Below, in pieces: positions 52,125-61,194 of a stretch of 64,000 bases of DNA (position 1 is the stretch's first letter; each line of letters begins with the position of its first letter). The translations under genes were made by a program, and so were the position numbers. The stretch is from Ruminococcus flavefaciens 007c. Lineage in GTDB: Bacteria; Bacillota; Clostridia; Oscillospirales; Ruminococcaceae. A model generated the notes under the pieces. The model saw only the letters and a program-made list of their open reading frames with translations. It did not search any database and was not told where the DNA came from. The stretch lies in NCBI RefSeq assembly GCF_000571935.1, contig NZ_ATAX01000016.1, positions 209,446 to 273,445 of the forward strand. Reading direction: 5' to 3'.

Positions 52125-54188
52125 TTGAATAAGAAATTAAAAAAGGAGATCGAGAATTCTTTCAGATTTCCTCAGACAAAGCATAAATACGAGTTTCTTA
52201 TGAGGGCAGACGTTGCCTCTGCCGAGGACAAAAAGCGGAAAAGATCTGTTCCGGTATATTTCAGAGCCGCTGCTGCCGCTGCAGCCTGCATATTTGCTGT
52301 GGGCCTGTGGGCGAACCTGGACAGATCTGACAAGATCAGCGGCAATGATTTCCGCGGGGAAACTACCGCAGCTACCGATACGGAAGCTACAACAGTTGAA
52401 CCGCAGCACATCACAACTACTGCTTTATCAGACGGTCTCACCGCCGTAACTACTGCAAGGGCATCGGAAACTGCAGCCTATACCACCAACAAGACTGCGG
52501 ACAAGACGGGCTCTACGGTAAACGGTCAGAAGGCTTCTCCTGCACTGGAAGCACCAGGACCGGCATCAGCGGACAGAACTGTTCAAGGCAGTAGGACTGC
52601 GACAAATGAGCCGTGCATAACAACTACCACAGCCTCTTCGTCAGACAAGAGCAGCGATATGAAAAACATATCAGCTTTCCTATCAGCAATCACAGTCTCT
52701 ATGACTTCCCTATCATCCGCACCATATGCTGATTACGCCATCGATCCCGCAAGATATTCACATCTTGCAGATCATATCGAAGCGCTGGAAAAAGACGAAC
52801 GGGTAACCGACCTAAACAGGGACGGAGTATTCGATCTGACCGATTGCTATCTGCTAAGCAGATATATAGAGCCGGGAAATTCTTCCGGTGCAAACGGGGT
52901 ATCAGATGAGGGCAGCAGTTATATCGCCGAAAATGCCGACTATAACAACAACGGCAGGATAGACGAGGACGACCGCTGGATCTTATCTGATTATTATCTG
53001 CTGAATAACAAGATAAGCAGGAAGGATATAGATCCGAAGACCTACGATCCCGATTATGTCCATGGCTCAGTTGTCGTAGAAAATCCCGAAAATACAAGCA
53101 GCGGATATATATTCGCTTCTGAATTATATAAGTACGCAGATGCCCTCCTTGCCACCTACTATCTGGTCGAGGAAAGGATCGACAATAACGACATCGACCT
53201 CGATGTGGACGGCAACGGCATCGTGAATATCAACGACCTTACTTACCTTATAATCTATGGCAATAACCACGGTGCCTACTATATAAGGATCAACGGCACC
53301 GTCGTTGAAGAGATCCGCCCCAATGTCATATCCATTCCCGAGAATATCCGCAGCAAGTGCGAAGCCGTTTTCGCAACGGATATATACGGCGAATTCAGGA
53401 ATAACAGATTCTATTCCGACACGCTTAGCTTCATTGCAGACTACTTCATACTGCATATGCCGATGTTCCCCGAGTATTACGACAACAGCTATTACGAGGA
53501 CATCATCCCCTATGCCAGTGAGTACTGCATCGGCGATCAGCTGGACGGCTGCACCAAGAGGCTGGGACTTGACCCGAATTACAACCGCCTTCTCAGCTTC
53601 AATGCCGCTACCTTTGAAAAGGAGTTCAAGAACTACTATGAGGGCGTTCTCAAGGGCAAAGAGCCCGTTCCCGATGTAAACAGGGACGGAGTCGCCGACC
53701 ATCAGGATTATCTGTTATCAGACTCCTATCTGGCAGATATTATCCTCGACAAAAATGAAAAGACAACTTCTCTGCCTTCAGAGATATGGGATAATATCAC
53801 GGGCAGCTGTGACTTCAACCACAACGGCATAAGCGGTGACCTCTACGACATCATGACCATACAGATGTATATCATCTATACGGAAAGCGACGGCACAGCA
53901 GAGTCCGTAAGTGCAAAGACAAAGTATAGTCACAGCAACATCTCCCGCAGGAACAATAACAACAGCAAGAATAATACCGAGACGGAACGCAGCGGCGACG
54001 CAAACTGCGACGGAAAGGTAGACCTGGCAGATGCTCTGCTTATCATTCAGGCTATCACTCAGCCGGATAAGTTCCAGCTCTCTGCTCAGGGAAGATATAA
54101 CGCCGATGTTGACGACACAGGCGACGGAGTTACCATTCAGGATGCCGTAGCTATACAGCTGAAGCTCCTGAACGGACTGATAAAATAA
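52125..54188 (+). CDS. Transmembrane anti-sigma-like protein with multiple dockerin/EF-hand repeats
   Basis: 687 residues. The TTG start at 52125 is supported by GAGGAGG 8 bases upstream. A short basic cytoplasmic segment (1-45, KEIENSFRFPQTKHKYEFL) would bind the sigma factor. One TM helix (about 47-63) is followed by a Thr-rich linker (about 75-185). The extracytoplasmic part has about seven calcium-loop motifs: DLNRDGVFDLTD, DYNNNGRIDEDD, DVDGNGIVNIND, DVNRDGVADHQD, DFNHNGISGDLYD, DANCDGKVDLAD and DVDDTGDGVTIQD. The last two form a clear C-terminal type I dockerin. This suggests an anti-sigma factor that senses, or is docked to, a scaffoldin. The architecture recalls RsgI proteins but uses dockerins instead of carbohydrate-binding modules. 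Confidence 0.75.
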   Translation: MNKKLKKEIENSFRFPQTKHKYEFLMRADVASAEDKKRKRSVPVYFRAAAAAAACIFAVGLWANLDRSDKISGNDFRGETTAATDTEATTVEPQHITTTALSDGLTAVTTARASETAAYTTNKTADKTGSTVNGQKASPALEAPGPASADRTVQGSRTATNEPCITTTTASSSDKSSDMKNISAFLSAITVSMTSLSSAPYADYAIDPARYSHLADHIEALEKDERVTDLNRDGVFDLTDCYLLSRYIEPGNSSGANGVSDEGSSYIAENADYNNNGRIDEDDRWILSDYYLLNNKISRKDIDPKTYDPDYVHGSVVVENPENTSSGYIFASELYKYADALLATYYLVEERIDNNDIDLDVDGNGIVNINDLTYLIIYGNNHGAYYIRINGTVVEEIRPNVISIPENIRSKCEAVFATDIYGEFRNNRFYSDTLSFIADYFILHMPMFPEYYDNSYYEDIIPYASEYCIGDQLDGCTKRLGLDPNYNRLLSFNAATFEKEFKNYYEGVLKGKEPVPDVNRDGVADHQDYLLSDSYLADIILDKNEKTTSLPSEIWDNITGSCDFNHNGISGDLYDIMTIQMYIIYTESDGTAESVSAKTKYSHSNISRRNNNNSKNNTETERSGDANCDGKVDLADALLIIQAITQPDKFQLSAQGRYNADVDDTGDGVTIQDAVAIQLKLLNGLIK

Positions 54189-54217
54189 TTCACTCCTCTA
54201 TAATATATAGTATCAAG

Positions 54218-54249
54218 GCTCTCCGCAGCAAAACGGAGAGCCGCTTTTT
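54218..54249 (+). terminator. Rho-independent terminator
   Basis: GGCTCTCCG and CGGAGAGCC form a 9-bp stem followed by GCTTTTTG. Confidence 0.9.
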
Positions 54250-54260
54250 GTGCATTGCCC

Positions 54261-54289
54261 TTGACATCAGGGATTTTTCGTGATATTAT
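54261..54289 (+). promoter_or_regulatory. Sigma-A promoter for GTPase gene
   Basis: TTGACA at 54261-54266, 17 bp, TATTAT at 54284-54289. Confidence 0.75.
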
Positions 54290-54325
54290 AATGGCAGAAT
54301 GTAAGATCGGGGGGGAAAAAATCTG

Positions 54326-55669
54326 ATGAACAAACAGGACGGCAGGGAGAAAAAGCTCCCGCAGCTCACAAAAAAGGTCATAGGCAAGGTGCTGAAGAAA
54401 AAGGACGTTCTTCCCGATAAAGAGGATGCGGGTATCCCCGGGCAGGAACTCGCCGACAAGGTAATCAGCAAGATGAAAAGCTACAAGGAGGATCTCAGTC
54501 ACCTTAATATTATAATCTGCGGAAAAACAGGTGTCGGCAAGAGCACACTCATAAACTCGGTCTTCTGCGGAAATCTTGCGGATACAGGCATCGGCTTCCC
54601 TGTTACCTCAGAGATAAGGCTGTTCCCTGACGAGAACTTCCGTACGGATATACCACTGAGGATATACGACACTCCCGGCTTTGAGCTGGACGCCGTACAG
54701 CGCAGCTCCATAAAGGAGCAGATCAAGTCCGTCATAGATGCAGGCAACGGAAATGACGACAGGTGCATACACTGCATATGGTACTGCATCAATACCATGG
54801 CAAGCAAGATAGAGCAGGAAGAGATAAACTATATCAACGAGCTCCGTCAGCTCACCGCATTCGGCAGCGACGGCGAAAAACGCAGTGTTCCCGTTATTAT
54901 AGTTCTCACCCAGTCTATCGTTAAAAGCCGCGCTGACCAGCTGACAAAGGTCATAAAGAGCTCGGACAGCCTTGCAAATGCCGTTATACCCGTTCTCGCC
55001 CGTGAAGAAGCCATAGACAGCCGCACCACGGTAAAGGCATTCGGTATGGACAAGCTGGTGGAAAAGACCGAAGAGCTTGCACCATTTATTTCCGATACGC
55101 TGACCTCGGTACAGATAGTCAGCCTGAAGCAGAAGCAAAAAAACTGCAGGAGCGTAGTTAATCTTGCTGCGGTGACTGCGCTGGGAGTCGGAGCAGCTCC
55201 TGTCCCCTTTGCTGACGCGCCTCTGCTGGTCTCTGCCGAGATAGCCATGATAGCAAAGATAACGGTGCTCTTCGGATTTGAAGCAGACAAGAGCGTCATG
55301 ATGGGCATACTTTCCTCTGCACTGGGTACAGGCGGAGCCACCCTGCTTGGCAGGACAGTCGTTTCCAATCTTCTGAAGCTTACGGGAGTAGGCGCGGTGG
55401 CAGGAGGGCTGATATCAGGTTCCACGGCTGCTGTGATAACCATAGCCCTCGGAGAAGCATATATACAGCTGCTCTCAATGGTATTCCGTGGTGAGCTGAA
55501 AAAAACAGACCTTTCCTCAGACAAGGGAAGGAAGAAATTCCGTCAGCTTTTCAAGGAAGCTCTCAAAACCTCAAAGGATTCGAATATATACAAGTCTCTT
55601 TCCGCAGACGGATCATCGGAAGTCCTCACAGAAGGACAGACAATCGGCGATACACAGGAAAACAAATAA
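54326..55669 (+). CDS. Dynamin/YcjX-like GTPase with DUF697-type C-terminus
   Basis: 447 residues. The G domain (about 60-250) has G1 GKTGVGKST and G3 DTPGF. The G4 position reads IIVLTQS rather than the usual NKxD, as in several dynamin-like GTPases. The C-terminal region (about 275-400) has several hydrophobic Gly/Ala-rich helices (VTALGVGAAPVPFADAPLL, VGAVAGGLISGSTAAVITI) typical of DUF697, which associates with membranes. Function is unknown; such proteins often act in stress or membrane remodelling. A G-rich RBS precedes the ATG. Confidence 0.78.
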   Translation: MNKQDGREKKLPQLTKKVIGKVLKKKDVLPDKEDAGIPGQELADKVISKMKSYKEDLSHLNIIICGKTGVGKSTLINSVFCGNLADTGIGFPVTSEIRLFPDENFRTDIPLRIYDTPGFELDAVQRSSIKEQIKSVIDAGNGNDDRCIHCIWYCINTMASKIEQEEINYINELRQLTAFGSDGEKRSVPVIIVLTQSIVKSRADQLTKVIKSSDSLANAVIPVLAREEAIDSRTTVKAFGMDKLVEKTEELAPFISDTLTSVQIVSLKQKQKNCRSVVNLAAVTALGVGAAPVPFADAPLLVSAEIAMIAKITVLFGFEADKSVMMGILSSALGTGGATLLGRTVVSNLLKLTGVGAVAGGLISGSTAAVITIALGEAYIQLLSMVFRGELKKTDLSSDKGRKKFRQLFKEALKTSKDSNIYKSLSADGSSEVLTEGQTIGDTQENK

Positions 55670-55678
55670 AATCAATGA

Positions 55679-55715
55679 GCCGCGGCATTTCCAATGGAAA
55701 TACTGCGGCTTTTCT
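55679..55715 (+). terminator. Rho-independent terminator
   Basis: AGCCGCGGCATTTCC pairs with GGAAATACTGCGGCT, followed by TTTTC. Confidence 0.8.
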
Positions 55716-55802
55716 GTTGTCACGTATATTTTGCAGGAACGAGTATATAAATAAAATCTGAAAAAAAGAAACCGCAGCTATAAAGCCGCAGCTTCCTGCT
55801 TT

Positions 55803-56132
55803 TTATAAATTACCGCTGCCGAAGCCACCGTTCTGACCGCCGCTTCCGTTATTTCCTCCGAAGTACAGATCATCCATAGAAGTGTTCCTGTTGGTGAAAT
55901 TGTATTTATCTCTCTTCTGCTGCTCGGCTGCTTCACGCATAGCCTTTTCGTTTTCCATGTCCAGACGGAGCTGCTCTGCAAAATCGAGAGTCCTGTTTCC
56001 GCTTATATCTCCGAGAAACGCATTATTTCTCTGCATTTCGCCTCGCTTTTCACGCCTTTCGTCCGCAATATAGTCCGCAGTTGCAACTATACCTTCAAAA
56101 AGAAAATCCAGAAATCCATAACCTCTTCCCAT
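55803..56132 (-). CDS. Small hypothetical protein
   Basis: 109 residues, not recognised. It begins with a Gly-rich, weakly hydrophobic segment, followed by a charged helical middle (EQLRLDMENEKAMREAAEQQ, likely coiled coil) and an Asn/Gly-rich C-terminus. AAAGGGG precedes the ATG. It has no TM helix or signal peptide and sits between a GTPase gene and smpB. Confidence 0.5.
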   Translation of the reverse strand: MGRGYGFLDFLFEGIVATADYIADERREKRGEMQRNNAFLGDISGNRTLDFAEQLRLDMENEKAMREAAEQQKRDKYNFTNRNTSMDDLYFGGNNGSGGQNGGFGSGNL

Positions 56133-56270
56133 AGAATACCCCTTTCATTTTTCCATATCATTATTGATAATGCCCAAATGATCTGCACATACATTATACC
56201 ACATAAAAACACCGTTTGCAATAGCTGCGCACATACACCCTTTTTCACGAATATCCGCACCAATGCGCTG

Positions 56271-56299
56271 TTGACATTTCTGCCTGTATAGTGTATAAT
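56271..56299 (+). promoter_or_regulatory. Sigma-A promoter for smpB
   Basis: TTGACA at 56271-56276, 17 bp, TATAAT at 56294-56299, 25 bp before the ATG. Confidence 0.9.
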
Positions 56300-56324
56300 T
56301 TTTACATGAACAGGAGATGATATT

Positions 56325-56789
56325 ATGCGTTCAAAAGGTACTAAGACCATTGCCGAGAACCGCAAGGCACGCCATGATTATTTTGTGATCGAATCCTATG
56401 AAGCAGGTATAGAGCTGGTAGGTACAGAGGTAAAATCCATTCGTCAGGGCGGCGTAAATCTCAAGGACTCATGGTGCTCTATCGACAAGGGCGAGCTTTT
56501 CGTCCGCGGTATGCACATCTCCCCCTATGAGAAAGGCAATATCTTCAACCGCGATCCCATGAGAGTGAGAAAGCTCCTCATGCACAAACGCGAGATAAAT
56601 AAACTGTACGGCACTCTCAAGCAGGAGGGACTGTCACTTATCCCACTTAGCCTTTACTTCAAGGACTCAAGAGTAAAAATGCAGGTAGGTCTCTGCAAGG
56701 GCAAGAAGCTCTATGACAAGCGCGCCGATATCGCAAAGCGCGACGCCAACCGCGAAATAGACCGCAATCTCAAATCACGCAACCAGTAA
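56325..56789 (+). CDS. smpB: SsrA-binding protein SmpB
   Basis: 154 residues, normal length. Landmarks are [39 protein letters not shown], the RNA-binding [21 protein letters not shown], and the basic C-terminal tail [17 protein letters not shown] that enters the ribosomal mRNA channel. SmpB delivers tmRNA to stalled ribosomes. Its partner ssrA lies 1.2 kb downstream. GGAGATGATATT precedes the ATG, and it is cotranscribed with the S66 peptidase 15 bp on. Confidence 0.96.
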   Translation: MRSKGTKTIAENRKARHDYFVIESYEAGIELVGTEVKSIRQGGVNLKDSWCSIDKGELFVRGMHISPYEKGNIFNRDPMRVRKLLMHKREINKLYGTLKQEGLSLIPLSLYFKDSRVKMQVGLCKGKKLYDKRADIAKRDANREIDRNLKSRNQ

Positions 56790-56804
56790 CGAAAGGACTT
56801 AGCT

Positions 56805-57926
56805 ATGATATTCCCGAAACCTCTGAAAAAAGGCGATAAGGTCGCTGTAATATGTCTTTCAAGCGGGATTATAGGCGAGCCCTACTGCGTTCACGAAAAA
56901 GAGCTGGGCGAGAAAAAGCTCCGCGAGCTGGAACTTGAACCCGTTTTCACCAAGCACGCTTTAATGGGCAGTGACTACATAATGTCCCACCCCGAAGCCC
57001 GCGCCGCTGACCTTAAAGAAGCCTTCCTCGATGACTCTGTAAAGGGTATCATATGCGCTATCGGAGGCATAGAGACCTTCCGGACTTTCCCGTATCTCAT
57101 GGAGGACGAGGAATTCAGAAACGCCGTAAAGCAGCACCCAAAGTTCTTTCTGGGCTTTTCCGATACCACCAATAACCACTTCATGTTACGCAGGCTGGGC
57201 TTGCAGACCTTCTACGGTCAGGCCTTTATGTGCGACCTTGCCGAACTTTCGGGAGATATGCTCCCCTACTCAAAGGCTCAGTTCGAGAGCTGCTTTGCGC
57301 CATTTCACGGCAGGGTTATAACTCCATCGGATATATGGTATGAGGAGAGGACAGACTTCTCTGCAAACGCTGTGGGTACTTTGCCTGTGCCCCACAAGGA
57401 AGAACACGGCTATGAGCTCTTACAGGGAGCTCCCGTATTCGAGGGCGAGCTCCTCGGCGGCTGTATCGACAGTATGGGCGAAATGCTCATAGCAGGCAAT
57501 ATAGAACGTTTTGGCGATATTCTCTCCGCTGAGTTTGAGAAGTGTTCGCAGCTCAGAGAGGACTTCATAAACCAGAGGGAGATAACACGAAGATACAATA
57601 TCTTCCCGACTGCCGAGGAATGGCGCGGTAAGATACTCTTTGCGGAAACAAGCGAGGTCATGCCGACTCCCGAAATGCTGAGAGAATACCTTGAAGCTCT
57701 CAGAGCAGAGGACGTTTTCGATAATATAAACGGCATTATCATTGGCAAGCCCATGAACGAGAAATACTACGAGGAATACAAGAACGTATGGCGTGAGACC
57801 GTGAATAACCCTGAGCTTCCCATACTTTATAATGTCAACTTCGGTCATGCCCTGCCCAGAGCCATACTGCCATACGGCTCTATTGCCCACGTTGACGCAG
57901 AAAGACAGGAAATAACTCTGCTGTAA
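56805..57926 (+). CDS. S66 family LD-carboxypeptidase / MccF-like peptidase
   Basis: 373 residues. The N-terminal KKGDKVAVICLSSGI and DDSVKGIICAIGGIETFR belong to the S66 fold. The catalytic Ser is expected in GFSDTTNNH (GYSDxT motif). The C-terminal Glu/His dyad is expected in GELLGGCID and GHALPRAILPYG. Members cleave the L,D bond of murein tetrapeptides or, in MccF, inactivate peptidyl-nucleotide antibiotics; this length favours the MccF-like branch. It follows smpB in one operon. Confidence 0.85.
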   Translation: MIFPKPLKKGDKVAVICLSSGIIGEPYCVHEKELGEKKLRELELEPVFTKHALMGSDYIMSHPEARAADLKEAFLDDSVKGIICAIGGIETFRTFPYLMEDEEFRNAVKQHPKFFLGFSDTTNNHFMLRRLGLQTFYGQAFMCDLAELSGDMLPYSKAQFESCFAPFHGRVITPSDIWYEERTDFSANAVGTLPVPHKEEHGYELLQGAPVFEGELLGGCIDSMGEMLIAGNIERFGDILSAEFEKCSQLREDFINQREITRRYNIFPTAEEWRGKILFAETSEVMPTPEMLREYLEALRAEDVFDNINGIIIGKPMNEKYYEEYKNVWRETVNNPELPILYNVNFGHALPRAILPYGSIAHVDAERQEITLL

Positions 57927-57948
57927 CAAATAACGACACTGTTTGCAA

Positions 57949-57977
57949 TTGACAAACGGTTGCAAACAGTGTATAAT
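57949..57977 (+). promoter_or_regulatory. Sigma-A promoter for tmRNA, inside an inverted repeat
   Basis: TTGACA at 57949-57954, 17 bp, TATAAT at 57972-57977. The -35 element lies in the loop between perfect 13-bp arms ACACTGTTTGCAA (57936-57948) and TTGCAAACAGTGT (57960-57972). Confidence 0.85.
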
Positions 57978-58023
57978 ATTATAAGAAGCATTTCAGCTTC
58001 CAACCTCTCCCCTCATTTATTAT

Positions 58024-58396
58024 GGGGGCGTAAAGGTTTCGACGGGGGTCTTGAAGTGTGATAAGCGAGCGGAGAATGGCGTGATCTCCATAACCTGCGC
58101 CACGTTTAAATATAAACGCAAGAAATAACATTACAGTATCTACAAACGATAGAGTACTGGTAGCTGCTTAAGTCAGCTTCTGTCCACCGAGGGAGTACCG
58201 CGGCTCTCGCCTGGGCATCGATGAGCGGTGAACGACTGTCGGAAGTGTCCGTGTCCGTCAGTTGTATACGGACTACCTGAGACTTCAGCCCGTTTATCGG
58301 CGGTGGTCACAGGGAATCATAATAGGTAAAATACGCTCGTAGAAAGTTGCATGAATGGATTTTCGGACAGGGGTTCAATTCCCCTCGCCTCCACCA
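58024..58396 (+). ncRNA. ssrA: Transfer-messenger RNA (tmRNA)
   Basis: The 5' end GGGGGCGTAAAGGTTTCGAC and the 3' end with T-arm GGGGTTCAATTCCCC and terminal CGCCTCCACCA are the standard tmRNA ends. The acceptor stem is GGGGGCG with CGCCTCC. The resume codon is GCA at 58118 and the tag ORF runs to TAA at 58169-58171, encoding ARNNITVSTNDRVLVAA, with the expected hydrophobic VAA end. tmRNA and SmpB rescue stalled ribosomes and tag nascent proteins for degradation. The 3' end is a classic integration site, and an integrase gene lies 118 bp downstream. Confidence 0.96.
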
Positions 58397-58503
58397 GGTT
58401 TAAACTGTGGGAATGGCTATATATCGTCATTCCCATGATTTCAGATTCTGCTTATATGCAATCTGTTCCTTATTTGTTCTTTATTAAGAATCAAGCATTT
58501 CAG

Positions 58504-58541
58504 AAGCCAATAGGTCAGGCACCTGTTGGCTCTATTTTTTT
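58504..58541 (+). terminator. Terminator hairpin overlapping the integrase 3' end
   Basis: AGCCAATAGGT and ACCTGTTGGCT pair over 11 bp (one G-U), followed by CTATTTTTTT on the plus strand. It lies downstream of ssrA and overlaps the last codons of the minus-strand integrase. Confidence 0.65.
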
Positions 58542-59705
58542 GTTTGAAAAATCCAGTGCAGCGCTGACAGCTTCAGTGATCTTTGCTCTTGCTTCATCAA
58601 GCATATGGCAGTAAATATTGCTTGTTGTTGAAACTAACGAATGTCCTAACGCTCCTGATACCGTAACAATATCTACTCCCTGATTGACAAGAATCGAAGC
58701 AAAGGTGTGCCTGAAAGAGTGTATTCCATAGAACGGTATATTATTTCGCTCGCAGAATCGCTTTAACCATGAATATGGTGTTTCGTTATACATCGGTTCT
58801 CCGTTCCATTTTACAAACAACCTGTCGGTTTCGACCCACTTATCACCGTACTGTAATATCTTCATATCCTGTTCTTCTTTATAAAGCTTCAGAAGTTCCA
58901 TGATCTGTTCCGGAAACTTCAAAGTCCTCTGAGAACGCTGTGTTTTTGTAGTATCAGTGTATGTTCCGATTTGTTTAAGGTAGTTGCTTGTACGTCTTAT
59001 ACTGATGATATTGTTCTCGAAATCAACATCTTTCCATTCCAGGCCAAGCATTTCGCCGCGGCGGAAACCACTGTATATCATAAGTGTGAAAAATACTCTG
59101 AACTGAAGCTGTTCTTTTTCAAGCAATACAAGTATCCTTTGTATATCGTCTGATGTGTATATCTGCTTTTCCGTGTATTGTATTTTTGGCAGGATAACCT
59201 TCTCACACGGATTTGCGCTGACTACTCCCATTCTTTCACCATAAGTAAAAACTTCTGATATAAAGCTGTGATAGTGTCTGATTGTTTTAGGTGATAGTGG
59301 GTTTCCGTTAAGCATATTAGCACCTTTCTCAGAAAGCGAATTGATAAATGCCTGAACATGACGCGGCGTGATCTTATCCATGCGGAGATGACCTATTGCA
59401 GAATACACTCTTGGACACAAGCGGCGCATTCTTTCTTCTGTGGTTTTTCTGAGATTGATCCTTGCATAGTTTTTAAACCACTCTTCCCCCATCACTTCAA
59501 ACTTTACTGCTGAACTCTGGTATCCCTTCTTGCAGGCTTCTTCAAACAGAACTGCCTGCCTGTTGACCTCCTTTTCTATTTGTCTAACTGACATTCCCGG
59601 TTCAGGTTTCCAGGTCATAGTCTGAACCATTTGCTTGCCTTTACAATTATAGCCGCAGCTTACCTTGATAAGGTAACTGCTGCCTCTTTTTTTGATACTT
59701 GCCAT
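58515..59705 (-). CDS. Tyrosine recombinase / site-specific integrase
   Basis: 396 residues. The N-terminal arm-binding domain (about 1-60, MASIKKRGSSYLIKVSCGYN) and SAM-like core-binding domain (about 65-160) precede the catalytic domain. Catalytic residues are Arg in SGFRRGEM (about 213), H-x-x-R in HSFRHTF (about 333), the GH in GALGHSLVSTTS, and Tyr in NIYCHML (about 365). AAGGAGG precedes the ATG. It is adjacent to the tmRNA 3' end, its probable attachment site, and ends in the direction of ssrA as usual for tmRNA-targeting integrative elements. Confidence 0.93.
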   Translation of the reverse strand: MASIKKRGSSYLIKVSCGYNCKGKQMVQTMTWKPEPGMSVRQIEKEVNRQAVLFEEACKKGYQSSAVKFEVMGEEWFKNYARINLRKTTEERMRRLCPRVYSAIGHLRMDKITPRHVQAFINSLSEKGANMLNGNPLSPKTIRHYHSFISEVFTYGERMGVVSANPCEKVILPKIQYTEKQIYTSDDIQRILVLLEKEQLQFRVFFTLMIYSGFRRGEMLGLEWKDVDFENNIISIRRTSNYLKQIGTYTDTTKTQRSQRTLKFPEQIMELLKLYKEEQDMKILQYGDKWVETDRLFVKWNGEPMYNETPYSWLKRFCERNNIPFYGIHSFRHTFASILVNQGVDIVTVSGALGHSLVSTTSNIYCHMLDEARAKITEAVSAALDFSNKKIEPTGA

Positions 59706-59951
59706 AATATTTCCTCCTTGGTAATATTACAGCGTACCTTTCCATGCTGATTATATCATCCTATTACTATAAAGTCAATACTTACAGTCGGTGTAAAATG
59801 ATAATCGCACGAAAAGGCCCACTGCCAGCTTTTGCGAATAACTACGACTGCTCTGCTCAGAGAAACTTAAACAGGATAGTTTTAGTAACTTCTATGTATT
59901 CTCCTGAGCCTGCTTTATCCGCTGCATATGATAATGCTTCCATGAACCTTT

Positions 59952-60164
59952 TCAAATTTGTTCATGCATTTCACCGTCTTCGGGTTCGTAGTGTCCGAAT
60001 ACAGCTTTCATAAGAGCTTCCTCTGGAATGAGGTACTTCTTACCAGCCATGAAACAGTTTAACTGCCCCGAAATACACATCTGCCTTATACGGTATTCTG
60101 TCAGTCCATCGATAAGCTTCGCTGCCTCTTTGATTGTAAGCACTTTTCTCTTTGGTGTAGTCAT
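59952..60164 (-). CDS. Excisionase-like helix-turn-helix protein
   Basis: 70 residues. TIKEAAKLIDGLTEYRIRQM is a MerR/excisionase-type HTH, followed by CFMAGKKYLIPEEALMKAVF, the wing often found in Xis proteins (GxKYLIP). It lies 246 bp upstream of the integrase on the same strand. It probably directs excision of the element. GGAGGCATAATC precedes the ATG. Confidence 0.82.
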   Translation of the reverse strand: MTTPKRKVLTIKEAAKLIDGLTEYRIRQMCISGQLNCFMAGKKYLIPEEALMKAVFGHYEPEDGEMHEQI

Positions 60165-60518
60165 GATTATGCCTCCTTCCTTTAAATATTGGATTAATAT
60201 TTTGATATAATTAGCCGTCCTAGGAACGGTAAGTATATCAGGTACTTGATGAGAATTGATGTTATATCATAAGAAATCCTCCTCTAAAATGGAATTATGT
60301 ACCGATCATTTATACTGCAACATAAAGTTTTCAACATTCAAAGCTGAAATAAGTAATTCAAAAAAAACAGTAAAAACCTTATATATTAGTATAGGAAGTG
60401 GAGCAGGAGGTACATAACTCTTAAACCCTAAGAATGATGAACCTGTCTATCCAGTATCTGACCGGGATACTAAAGTACTTCTGTTATACATCATGTCAGA
60501 AATGTGGCTTTTTGAGCT
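60165..60518. other. AT-rich non-coding stretch of the integrated element
   Basis: No supported gene. A near-palindrome around TCCTAGGA (about 60214-60228, CCGT...ACGG arms) lies upstream of the excisionase gene and could be an operator. A 35-codon frame with a CxxC pair (near 60437) is too short and lacks context. Confidence 0.35.
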
Positions 60519-60734
60519 ATGTTACGCTTGATACGCAACAATAGCATTAACGGCTCGACAGACATTGGCAGTATCACTCTTGCTAAGAATACCGACATGG
60601 TATCTCTTGAAAAGCTGAGAGAGCTTCTGCCGCATGTGAAGCAACTCAGGAAATGCCATGTAAGTGTTTTAGTTAATGAACATGGAGAACCGATACTCAC
60701 TGTAAATGGAATAACATATGGAACTCACGCATAA
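60519..60734 (+). CDS. Small hypothetical protein of the integrated element
   Basis: 71 residues, not recognised. The C-terminal half (VSVLVNEHGEPILTVNGITY) has a strand-turn-strand look. No good RBS precedes the ATG, so it may be the remnant of a longer gene. The region is AT-rich and flanked by element genes. Confidence 0.3.
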   Translation: MLRLIRNNSINGSTDIGSITLAKNTDMVSLEKLRELLPHVKQLRKCHVSVLVNEHGEPILTVNGITYGTHA

Positions 60735-61194
60735 CTTCTGATCTTTGAGCATATATTATGATTGAGCAAAGATTTTACACGAACTCACAGGGAGCAGAAC
60801 GAGAAGCTCTATTACGTACACCTTACTCAAGGCCACTATATATGAAGCTCCCCTAATCTATTCAGCATATGAGGGAGTCGTATGAAAGAGCATGACAGTA
60901 TATTATGTGATCAATGTCTCGATATGTCCTGTTTTGTCCTGTCAATACTTTTGCCTATGTATAGAGCTTGATGATGTTATTGTCCTAATGTCCACAGTAA
61001 TTAAGAATAAATCTGTGAAACGTTATAAGATCCAGAACGTAAGGTTCAGGCAAATGATATGTATCAAATTTGATAATATATGCATACCATGGACATAAAG
61101 GACAAGATGAAGCAATAGGCTATTCATCATAGCTTAAAGCTTTAGTGTCTAGCATCTGCAAAAGGATGTTCGGATCATAATTATGTCCTTCTTA
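60735..61194. other. AT-rich non-coding stretch of the integrated element
   Basis: No gene I can support. Several copies of TGTCCT or its complement (around 60924-60950, 60980-61000, 61090-61105, 61180) stand out but are irregularly spaced. Confidence 0.3.

Noticed and set aside
55760..55800. Terminator for the small hypothetical gene at 55803
   Set aside because: CCGCAGC occurs as a direct repeat here rather than as an inverted repeat, so no convincing stem forms.
59744..60013. 89-codon plus-strand open frame upstream of the integrase
   Set aside because: No RBS, no recognisable protein, and it overlaps the excisionase gene.
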